5,335 bases of DNA, from positions 1 to 5,335 of the forward strand of contig UWSI01000049.1 in assembly GCA_900541895.1 (NCBI GenBank), in the 5' to 3' direction. The stretch's first letter is position 1. Each line of letters opens with the position of its first letter. Position numbers and translations under genes: made by a program. The notes beneath the pieces were generated by a model, which did no database searches, was not told the DNA's origin, and saw only the letters and a program-made list of their open reading frames with translations. This DNA is from an uncultured Actinomyces sp. (GTDB lineage: Bacteria; Actinomycetota; Actinomycetes; Actinomycetales; Actinomycetaceae). Of the stretch, positions 1-5,335 are shown piece by piece.

Positions 1-41
1 TGAGTGGGTGGGGGGAACCCCGGGGTTCCCCCACCCACTCA
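1..41. terminator. GC-rich inverted repeat, probable terminator hairpin
   Basis: The left edge is a near-perfect palindrome. Two arms of about 20 bases meet at the centre CCCC|GGGG, and the only mismatch is one extra G in the left arm (six G at 10-15 against five C at 28-32). Transcribed from either strand it would fold into a very stable hairpin. It begins 39 bases past the stop codon of the minus-strand methyltransferase gene, the right place for that gene's terminator. It could also stop a convergent gene arriving from the left. No T-run follows on the plus strand, and the minus-strand 3' flank lies outside the window, so an intrinsic U-tract terminator cannot be confirmed. Actinobacterial terminators often lack a clear U-tract. 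It could instead be one copy of a dispersed palindromic repeat. Confidence 0.65.
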
Positions 42-80
42 TTCATGTCAAAACAATCCTGAAATTATTGGGATGCAGAT

Positions 81-698
81 TCAGGAATGCGCACGGACCT
101 CAATAATCCGATAGCCCTTTTTGGATGCGATCTTTTCTGCAGGAAAACCTTGCTGGTACAGCCACTGTGTTAAAGAGTCAGCGCCAAGATTCTTCTGAAC
201 AACCAGGTAGGCAACACCGTTCGTGCTCAGCATGGAAAGCCATGTCATCAGCAGCTCGTGAAGAGCATTCTTTCCAATGCGGATAGGAGGATTAGACCAG
301 ATCACGTCAAAGGTGATTCCTTGAGAGCGAAGCTTCTCAGGAGCCTCTTCGGCATGCAGCGTATGGACATTCTCGGCCTCGTTCAGGGAGGCATTGCGCG
401 CGGTCAGGTCAAGCGCGCGCGAATTGACGTCGACGGCCCAAACGCTTGCCTCGGGGGACTCCAAGCCCATGACGACAGCTAAAGGGCCCCAGCCGCATCC
501 CACATCAAGGAAGTTGCCGCGCTCGGGGAGGGCAGGGGCCTCGGCAAGAAGCTGGCGGGTCCCCAAATCAATACGCGAACCAGAAAAGACTCGGTCGCTC
601 ACCCACATCTCCAGATCGAAACCGCGAACTCGATCGCGAATTAGGTGAAGCTCATCAGCTGAGGCGGGCTCAGAATCGGTGAAGTACTGTTCATCCAC
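81..698 (-). CDS. RsmC/YbxB-type class I SAM-dependent methyltransferase (probable rRNA methyltransferase)
   Basis: This 205-residue protein is a full-length single-domain methyltransferase of the RsmC/RlmG/YbxB group (COG2813). Visible family marks are an N-terminal YF motif, VFSGSRIDLGT (residues 37-47), the SAM-binding motif I LDVGCGWGP (64-72), the acidic motif II AVDVN (88-92) whose Asp90 should contact the ribose of SAM, the catalytic motif IV SNPPIR (135-140), and a C-terminal VVQKNLGADS...SKKGYR block. NPP is typical of enzymes that methylate the exocyclic amine of a base. E. coli RsmC methylates G1207 of 16S rRNA and RlmG acts on 23S rRNA. The target of this shorter, one-domain form is not evident from sequence, so I give no symbol. 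The start is GTG (696-698): the N-terminus there matches the family's short YF-containing leader. No Shine-Dalgarno sequence is obvious upstream. It is divergent from hflX and ends before the hairpin at 1-41. Confidence 0.9.
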   Translation of the reverse strand: MDEQYFTDSEPASADELHLIRDRVRGFDLEMWVSDRVFSGSRIDLGTRQLLAEAPALPERGNFLDVGCGWGPLAVVMGLESPEASVWAVDVNSRALDLTARNASLNEAENVHTLHAEEAPEKLRSQGITFDVIWSNPPIRIGKNALHELLMTWLSMLSTNGVAYLVVQKNLGADSLTQWLYQQGFPAEKIASKKGYRIIEVRAHS

Positions 699-837
699 GC
701 TTCAAGGGTACTTGAGAAGTGATACGCCCGGCGAGAAACTCTCTTCTTTTTCTCCACAGGTGCGCCCGCAGATAGTCCAAACATGGGAAAATAAAAAGCG
801 GATCCCACCCGAACTTTCACCATCTTGGAGATACTGA
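699..837. promoter_or_regulatory. Divergent intergenic region between methyltransferase gene and hflX
   Basis: This 139-bp region must hold the promoters of both divergent genes, and no gene fits in it convincingly. On the plus strand I see only weak hflX promoter candidates, for example GATAGT at 771-776 as a -10 box with no good -35 box. The hflX Shine-Dalgarno is TGGAG at 826-830, seven bases before the ATG. On the minus strand, TACCCT (710 down to 705) fits the actinobacterial -10 pattern TAnnnT and lies six bases before the methyltransferase GTG. An imperfect inverted repeat (CTTCAAG at 700-706, CTTGAGAAG at 711-719) covers the same spot. No match to a known operator was recognised. That promoters lie here is a firm inference from gene orientation; the individual boxes are tentative. 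Confidence 0.5.
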
Positions 838-2385
838 ATGACCGAAGATTCCACTGAGCGGGCAAAAAGTGTTGTCGCGCGTATCCTTGCGCGCACAGGA
901 ACCGCCCTGGAATCAACTCAAGGACAAGATCATCACGCGCAGGCGGGTGAACTTGAACGAGAGGCACGTGCGGGGACCCGTCGTATCCAAGGGCTCTCGA
1001 ACGACCTTGAAGAGATTTCTGAAGTCGAGTACCGACAGGTCCGTCTTGAAAAGGTCGTGCTTGTAGGGCTGCGTACTACGGGAACTGAAGAAGAAGCAGA
1101 GAACTCTTTGCGTGAGCTGGCAGCGCTGGCTCAAACAGCTGGTTCGCAAGTCCTCGACGGTGTCATCCAGAAACGTTCGCATCCCGATCCCGCAACCTAT
1201 TTGGGCTCTGGTAAAGCTCGTGAACTGGCTGAGCTTGTTGCTGCTGATGGTGCAGACACAATCATTGTTGATGGTGATCTTGCCCCTTCTCAAAGGCGCG
1301 GCTTGGAAGACGTTGTCAAGATCAAGGTTGTTGACCGAACCGCGTTGATTTTGGACATCTTCGCCCAACACGCCAAATCGCGAGAAGGTAAAGCTCAAGT
1401 CGAATTGGCACAGTTGGAATACCTCCTTCCGCGTCTTCGCGGGTGGGGCGATTCGATGTCGCGTCAGGCTGGTGGCCGCGTCGCCTCGGGCGAAGGTATT
1501 GGTTCGCGAGGTCCAGGTGAAACGAAGATTGAGCTGGACCGACGCCGCATTCGAAACCGTATGGCAAAACTGCGTGAGCAGATTCGCCGAATGGAGCCGG
1601 CGCGCCAAGCGCAGCGCGCGAATCGCTCGCGTTCAACTATTCCTTCTGTTGCCATCGCGGGGTACACGAATGCTGGAAAATCTACGCTTCTCAATGCCCT
1701 GACGGGTGCGGATGTCTTGGTTGAAGATGCTCTCTTTGCAACCCTTGACCCAACGGTTCGTCGTACGCAAACAGAGGATGGGCGTGCCTACACGCTTTCA
1801 GACACCGTTGGCTTTGTATCGCGCCTACCTACCCAGCTTGTTGAAGCCTTCCGTTCGACCTTGGAAGAAGTCGGCGAGGCCGATGTGATCCTTCACGTTG
1901 TCGATGCTGCGCACCCCGATCCAATTGGCCAGATCCAAGCTGTTCATTCGGTTCTGGATACGATTGAGGGAGCGCGAGATATTCCCGAGCTCATCGTCTT
2001 CAATAAGGCCGATCTTGCCAGTGATGAACAACGCGCGTTTGTCCGTTCTCTGAGTGAACGTGCGGTGCTCGTCAGTGCCGTCACTGGCGAGGGGATTTCT
2101 GAACTTCAAAAAGCCATCGCATCAATGCTCCCGCGCCCTCGCGAGGTCGTTGACTGCATCGTTCCCTATATTCATGGAGCGCTCCTTCATCGTATCCACG
2201 AAGAAGGAGAAGTCCTTGCGGAAGAGTACCTTGGCGAAGGAGAGCGCATTCGGGCTCGTGTCGACGGTGCATTAGCTGCGGCCCTGCGAGCAGTTGCTCT
2301 TCCAGCCCGCGGAAATGCTCAGGACGTAGGTTTTGAAGGCGTCGACGATCTGGACGTGGTGGCCCCTGCCGAGGACTTCGAATGA
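838..2385 (+). CDS. hflX: GTPase HflX (ribosome-splitting/ribosome-associated GTPase)
   Basis: HflX is a cytoplasmic GTPase that binds the large ribosomal subunit and, in studied bacteria, splits stalled 70S ribosomes during heat or antibiotic stress. The 515-residue protein shows the family layout: a polar N-terminal extension (about 1-67), the HflX N-domain (about 70-165, with DPATYLGSGKARELA), a linker (about 166-265) holding the glycine-rich GEGIGSRGPGETK (218-230) and a basic, probably helical stretch, then the G domain. G-domain motifs are G1 GYTNAGKS (275-282), the switch I region ATLDPT (301-306), G3 DTVGF (322-326), G4 NKAD (389-392) and G5 SAVTG (413-417). A conserved C-terminal piece (about 435-485) and a short acidic tail follow. 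E. coli HflX has about 426 residues; the extra length is mostly at the N-terminus, as is usual in actinobacteria. The ATG has a good Shine-Dalgarno (826-830). The stop overlaps the downstream helicase start. All GTPase motifs are intact. Confidence 0.97.
   Translation: MTEDSTERAKSVVARILARTGTALESTQGQDHHAQAGELEREARAGTRRIQGLSNDLEEISEVEYRQVRLEKVVLVGLRTTGTEEEAENSLRELAALAQTAGSQVLDGVIQKRSHPDPATYLGSGKARELAELVAADGADTIIVDGDLAPSQRRGLEDVVKIKVVDRTALILDIFAQHAKSREGKAQVELAQLEYLLPRLRGWGDSMSRQAGGRVASGEGIGSRGPGETKIELDRRRIRNRMAKLREQIRRMEPARQAQRANRSRSTIPSVAIAGYTNAGKSTLLNALTGADVLVEDALFATLDPTVRRTQTEDGRAYTLSDTVGFVSRLPTQLVEAFRSTLEEVGEADVILHVVDAAHPDPIGQIQAVHSVLDTIEGARDIPELIVFNKADLASDEQRAFVRSLSERAVLVSAVTGEGISELQKAIASMLPRPREVVDCIVPYIHGALLHRIHEEGEVLAEEYLGEGERIRARVDGALAAALRAVALPARGNAQDVGFEGVDDLDVVAPAEDFE
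2371..2384 (+). promoter_or_regulatory. Internal Shine-Dalgarno and ATGA overlap coupling hflX to the helicase gene
   Basis: GAGGA (2371-2375) lies inside the last hflX codons, six bases before ATG at 2382-2384. The start and the hflX stop TGA (2383-2385) share the ATGA string. This fixes the helicase start and implies that ribosomes finishing hflX can re-initiate directly on the helicase gene, giving coupled synthesis from one mRNA. Confidence 0.8.
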
Positions 2386-4334
2386 GCCTCAAAACGGCAA
2401 AGCAAGCGCTGAGCGCGGCTGTTCGCGAAATGGGCGGTCAGGTGCGCAGCGGACAAGAGACGATGCTCGAGGAAATCTGCAGCGCTCTTGAAGCCCCTGA
2501 GCACCTTCTTGTTCAGGCGGGAACCGGTACGGGTAAATCTCTTGGGTACTTAATTCCTCTGATGGATTTTGCGGTTAGCCGAGATGAAAGAGTCCTTGTC
2601 TCTACCGCAACACTGAACCTCCAGCACCAAATCCTCACCAAAGATGCCCCGGTCGCAGCCCAAGCAATCGAAGATGTTCACGGACGCAGGCCTCGGGTCG
2701 CCCTTCTTAAAGGATGGAATAACTATCTGTGCACCTTCCGACTTGGCGGCGGATATCCCTTGGAAGGAACACTCTTTGATGTTCCAAACCAGCGCGATGA
2801 TGATGACGACGAGGCCGCGCCGGCCAGTGAGTTGGGCGCGGAGATTGTCCGTTTACGCCGCTGGGCCTCGCAAACGGAAACGGGGGATCGAGATGAACTC
2901 GACCCCGGAGTAAGCGATCGAGCATGGTCGCAAGTTTCAGTCTCACGTTTGGAATGTCTGGGCAAGCAGTGTCCGATGATTGATGACTGTTTTCCCCAGG
3001 CTGCCCGTGAAACCGCACAAGAAGCCGACGTTGTCGTCACCAACCATTCGTTGTTGGGGATCAGTGCTTTGAGCGATAGCGACCTGTTTGGGTCGATTGG
3101 CGCGCTCGCGGTTGACGAGGCCCATGAGCTTGCTGAGCGAGTGCGTGAACAGGCAACGGTCGCAGTGTCCCTGAAGTCTATGACGCGGATTTCACGCAGG
3201 CTTCGAAGTCTTGCCTCTGTGGACACTGATATGCTTGATCATGTTGCCGCGCAGCTTGATGGTGTCCTTCAAAGCTTCCACGTCGGATTAATGACTGACC
3301 GGACAAGCCTCAAACCAGTGATGTCCGCGTTGGACACGGCTAAACGAGATCTTGATACGCAGATTTCCACTCTTCAACTTGAGGCCGCGACAAAAGTTCT
3401 GGTGCGATCCTTCAGTGATGAACTTGACGAGGTCTTGCAAGCGTGGGGGCGTGACGCTGAGAAGAGCATGACCTGGGTTGAGCGCGATGAAGACCGAGGC
3501 CTGTCGTCCTTGATGATCGCGCCCTTGCATGTTGCGCCTTCTTTGGCTGATAACGCCTTTGGTCAGCGGCCGGCAATTCTCACTTCCGCAACATTGAGTC
3601 TGGGTGGGAGTTTTGATTCGCTGGCGTATAGTACGGGGTTAAATTTGGCTCCACTGCCGTGGAGGGGAGTAGATGTCGGATCACCATTTGATGCTTCTCG
3701 CCAGGGGATCTTGTACATCGCAGCAGGGCTTCCGGCACCGACTAATGGGCAACCTAGTCCAGCAGCGATGGAGCAGATGGTCGCTCTGGTCAAGGCCAGC
3801 GGCGGTGGAGCTCTTGTTCTTTATGCCTCGTGGGCTGCGGCGCGACAGGGTGCGCAAAAGCTTCGAGACGAGGGGGTCTCAGAGGTGTTGCTCCAGGGAG
3901 AGGACTCGCTACCGGCGTTGATCAAGCGCTTCCGTTCGAAGCGTGATTCCGTTTTGGTTGGGACGATGTCTCTGTGGCAGGGGGTAGATGTCGTCGGGGA
4001 CTCATGTCGCTTGGTCGTCATCGATAAAATCCCATTTCCTCATCCAAAAAATCCGATAGTCAAGGCACTGACCGAAGATGCTGATCGGCAGGGAGGCAAG
4101 GGCTTTTTCCAAGTGAGCGTAACGAGGGCAGCGCTCATGATGGCGCAGGGAGCCGGACGCCTACTGCGATCCCATAACGACCGAGGCGTTGTTGCCGTTC
4201 TTGATTCGCGGCTTCACTCCCGCAGCTACGGACGTTTTATTATTCAGTCGATGCCTGAGTTTTGGCGTACACGTGACCTTGATGTTGTGACGGGCGCTTT
4301 GGAAAGACTCAATGCTGAGCTGCATGAAGACTGA
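2382..4334 (+). CDS. dinG: DinG-family iron-sulfur ATP-dependent DNA helicase
   Basis: This is a superfamily 2, XPD/DinG-type helicase of 650 residues (E. coli DinG has about 716). Relatives unwind DNA 5' to 3' and resolve D-loops, R-loops and G-quadruplexes; E. coli dinG is SOS-induced. Motifs in order: Q-motif RSGQ (22-25), Walker A AGTGTGKS (46-53), motif Ia STATLNLQHQ (74-83), Walker B DEAH (245-248), motif III TSATLS (401-406), motif IV region LVLYASW (478-484), motif V GTMSLWQGVDV (527-537) and motif VI QGAGRLLRS (589-597) with the arginine finger. Four cysteines, Cys117, Cys192, Cys197 and Cys203, fit the 4Fe-4S ligands; the C-x4-C-x5-C spacing of the last three matches E. coli DinG. 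An aspartate run (139-143) sits between the first and second cysteines. No N-terminal exonuclease domain is present, unlike the DinG of many Firmicutes. It could also be called YoaA-like, since sequence alone does not separate DinG from YoaA function. Its start is fixed by the ATGA overlap with hflX. Confidence 0.94.
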   Translation: MSLKTAKQALSAAVREMGGQVRSGQETMLEEICSALEAPEHLLVQAGTGTGKSLGYLIPLMDFAVSRDERVLVSTATLNLQHQILTKDAPVAAQAIEDVHGRRPRVALLKGWNNYLCTFRLGGGYPLEGTLFDVPNQRDDDDDEAAPASELGAEIVRLRRWASQTETGDRDELDPGVSDRAWSQVSVSRLECLGKQCPMIDDCFPQAARETAQEADVVVTNHSLLGISALSDSDLFGSIGALAVDEAHELAERVREQATVAVSLKSMTRISRRLRSLASVDTDMLDHVAAQLDGVLQSFHVGLMTDRTSLKPVMSALDTAKRDLDTQISTLQLEAATKVLVRSFSDELDEVLQAWGRDAEKSMTWVERDEDRGLSSLMIAPLHVAPSLADNAFGQRPAILTSATLSLGGSFDSLAYSTGLNLAPLPWRGVDVGSPFDASRQGILYIAAGLPAPTNGQPSPAAMEQMVALVKASGGGALVLYASWAAARQGAQKLRDEGVSEVLLQGEDSLPALIKRFRSKRDSVLVGTMSLWQGVDVVGDSCRLVVIDKIPFPHPKNPIVKALTEDADRQGGKGFFQVSVTRAALMMAQGAGRLLRSHNDRGVVAVLDSRLHSRSYGRFIIQSMPEFWRTRDLDVVTGALERLNAELHED

Positions 4335-4427
4335 AGCAGCACACTTCGTTCAATAAGGGATTTTGGCCTATCACGATGCAGGGTGATCTGAGAGAATAGG
4401 GCTGTTCACTTGTTTAGGAGGTTGCTC
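4335..4427 (+). promoter_or_regulatory. dinG-ldh intergenic region, probable ldh promoter
   Basis: This is a 93-bp gap. The best promoter candidate is an extended -10 element, TG at 4389-4390 followed by GAGAAT at 4392-4397, which would start transcription near 4404 and give a leader of about 24 bases. The matching -35 position (about 4369-4374, TATCAC) is poor. A short inverted repeat, ATCAC (4370-4374) and GTGAT (4383-4387), lies just upstream and could be an operator half-pair or chance. There is no convincing terminator for the helicase operon, so some readthrough into ldh is likely. A single TTCAC (4405-4409) recalls half of a Rex redox-repressor site, but the second half is missing. Confidence 0.35.
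4416..4421 (+). promoter_or_regulatory. Perfect Shine-Dalgarno of ldh
   Basis: AGGAGG, followed by T, is fully complementary to the 16S rRNA 3' end and sits six bases before the ATG at 4428. It fixes the ldh start and predicts strong translation, stronger than for hflX (TGGAG) or the helicase gene (GAGGA). Confidence 0.85.
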
Positions 4428-5335
4428 ATGCCCACCCATTCACAAAGCCTGTATCCCAGCTCTACTGGCCGTCCTTCAAAGATTGCGATTATTGGCGCAG
4501 GAGCTGTTGGTACTGCCGTTGCCTACGCCTGCTTGATGCGCGGAGATGCGCGTGACATCGTCTTGCACGATATCAACAAGCCGAAGGTGGAAGCCGAAGC
4601 CTTGGATATGGCACATGGCATTCAGTTCACTCCCTCTGGCTCCATTGAGGGCTCGGATGATGTTGAGATCGTCCGTGGAGCAGACCTGGTCATTGTCACT
4701 GCCGGTGCCAAGCAAAAGCCCGGTCAGTCACGACTGGAACTTGCTGGTTCCACCGTTGACCTCATGCGTAAGATCCTCCCTAATCTGTTGAACGTTGCCC
4801 CCGAGGCTCGCTTTATGTTCATCACGAACCCCGTCGATGTCGTCACCTATGCGGCGCTGAAGATTACTGGGCTTCCGCGTAATCAGGTCTTCGGTTCGGG
4901 TACGGTTTTGGACACTTCGCGTTTGCGTTACCTGGTTTCGCGCGAAACAGGTGTTGCCACTCAGAACATTCACGCGTATATCGCCGGTGAACACGGAGAT
5001 TCTGAAGTTGCCCTGTGGTCTTCTGCTGAGATTGGTAATGTTCCTCTGCGCCACTGGGGACCGACGCTTTCGGGCCGACTCTTTGATACGGAGCTTCGCG
5101 AAGAAATTGCAAAGGACGTTGTGAACTCTGCCTACAAGATCATTGAAGGCAAGGGAGCGACAAACTACGCAATCGGCTTGGCTGGGTCGAACATTGCACG
5201 TGCGGTTTTGCGTGATGAGCAGCGTGTGCTGACTGTCTCGACACTCCTTGAAGACTGGGAAGGCATCTCGGATGTCTGCATGGCAGCGCCGACCTTGGTT
5301 GGTCGCGATGGAGCGGGCCGAGTGCTGAACCCGCC
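4428..5335 (+). CDS. ldh: L-lactate dehydrogenase, FBP-site type (3' end cut by window edge)
   Basis: LDH reduces pyruvate to L-lactate with NADH in the cytoplasm, regenerating NAD+ at the end of fermentative glycolysis. 302 codons are visible; bacterial LDHs have about 315-330 residues, so only the last helix should be missing. Seen in order: a polar leader (1-17), the Rossmann motif IIGAGAVGTAVAY (21-33), NAD ribose-binding Asp48 in HDIN, the mobile loop GAKQKPGQSR (93-102), ITNPVD (132-137), GSGTVLDTSRLR (156-167), catalytic GEHGD with His189 (187-191), and ATNYAIG (244-250). Gln96 aligns with Gln102 of the dogfish enzyme and marks LDH rather than malate dehydrogenase (Arg there). Arg102, Asp162, Arg165 and Thr245 align with the other active-site residues. 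Arg167 and His182 align with Arg173 and His188, the fructose 1,6-bisphosphate site of Bacillus LDHs, so allosteric activation is likely. Start chosen from the perfect AGGAGG. It is co-oriented with the helicase gene. Confidence 0.96.
   Translation, partial: MPTHSQSLYPSSTGRPSKIAIIGAGAVGTAVAYACLMRGDARDIVLHDINKPKVEAEALDMAHGIQFTPSGSIEGSDDVEIVRGADLVIVTAGAKQKPGQSRLELAGSTVDLMRKILPNLLNVAPEARFMFITNPVDVVTYAALKITGLPRNQVFGSGTVLDTSRLRYLVSRETGVATQNIHAYIAGEHGDSEVALWSSAEIGNVPLRHWGPTLSGRLFDTELREEIAKDVVNSAYKIIEGKGATNYAIGLAGSNIARAVLRDEQRVLTVSTLLEDWEGISDVCMAAPTLVGRDGAGRVLNP

Noticed and set aside
1..41. Insertion sequence end or CRISPR repeat
   Set aside because: Only one palindrome copy is visible, with no transposase, target duplication or regularly spaced repeats.
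641..967. 108-residue minus-strand open frame spanning the intergenic region
   Set aside because: It overlaps both the methyltransferase start and the beginning of hflX in the wrong frame, and shows no known motif and no convincing start signal.
913..1608. 231-residue open frame on the minus strand inside hflX
   Set aside because: It lies entirely antisense to hflX, whose GTPase motifs prove the plus-strand frame. Its translation shows no recognisable domain and is low-complexity and rich in Arg, Ser, Thr and Phe. Long antisense frames are common opposite genes of moderate to high G+C.
2723..3226. 167-residue minus-strand open frame inside the helicase gene
   Set aside because: It is antisense to the well-supported DinG iron-sulfur domain. 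Its composition (Ser and Arg runs) is what the opposite strand of that gene would give.
4361..4402. Possible intrinsic terminator after the helicase gene
   Set aside because: The pairing pieces (GCCTA with TAGGGC, TCAC with GTGA) are short and separated by large unpaired loops, and no T-run follows. The hairpin would be weak.
4395..4410. Possible Rex (NADH-sensing repressor) operator before ldh
   Set aside because: Only one half, TTCAC at 4405-4409, resembles the TGTGAA...TTCACA palindrome. The expected left half reads AATAGG, so a full site is not present.

Overview
The window looks like ordinary chromosomal DNA from an actinobacterium of moderate G+C (about mid-50s % by eye). Protein style and gene order suggest Actinomycetales, perhaps the Actinomycetaceae (Actinomyces, Schaalia, Arcanobacterium, Mobiluncus type). 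The genus is an inference and could be wrong. I see no phage, transposon, CRISPR, tRNA or rRNA sequence. I also see no unknown defence or metabolic system.

Layout from left to right. A strong GC-rich hairpin occupies positions 1-41. A minus-strand gene for an RsmC/YbxB-type class I methyltransferase (probably acting on rRNA) covers 81-698, so the hairpin lies just past its 3' end and is its likely terminator. A 139-bp divergent intergenic region (699-837) separates it from the plus-strand genes. hflX (838-2385) encodes the ribosome-associated GTPase HflX. It overlaps by 4 bp a DinG-type iron-sulfur DNA helicase gene (2382-4334), so the two are almost certainly one translationally coupled operon. 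After 93 bp that include a perfect Shine-Dalgarno sequence, an L-lactate dehydrogenase gene (ldh) starts at 4428. It is cut by the right edge after 302 codons.

How the genes may relate. The methyltransferase and HflX both plausibly act on the ribosome, one modifying rRNA and the other splitting stalled 70S particles under stress. DinG resolves unusual DNA structures such as R-loops and G-quadruplexes and is a damage-response helicase in E. coli. Together this reads as a housekeeping and stress neighbourhood, with a fermentative enzyme next door. The LDH keeps the residues for lactate specificity and those that bind the allosteric activator fructose 1,6-bisphosphate, which fits a saccharolytic, facultatively anaerobic lifestyle.

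All four proteins are intact in the visible sequence and carry their expected catalytic motifs. The points most worth a second look are small: the near-perfect palindrome at the left edge, a possible leaderless GTG start on the methyltransferase gene, and the conserved-looking pairing of methyltransferase, hflX and dinG.
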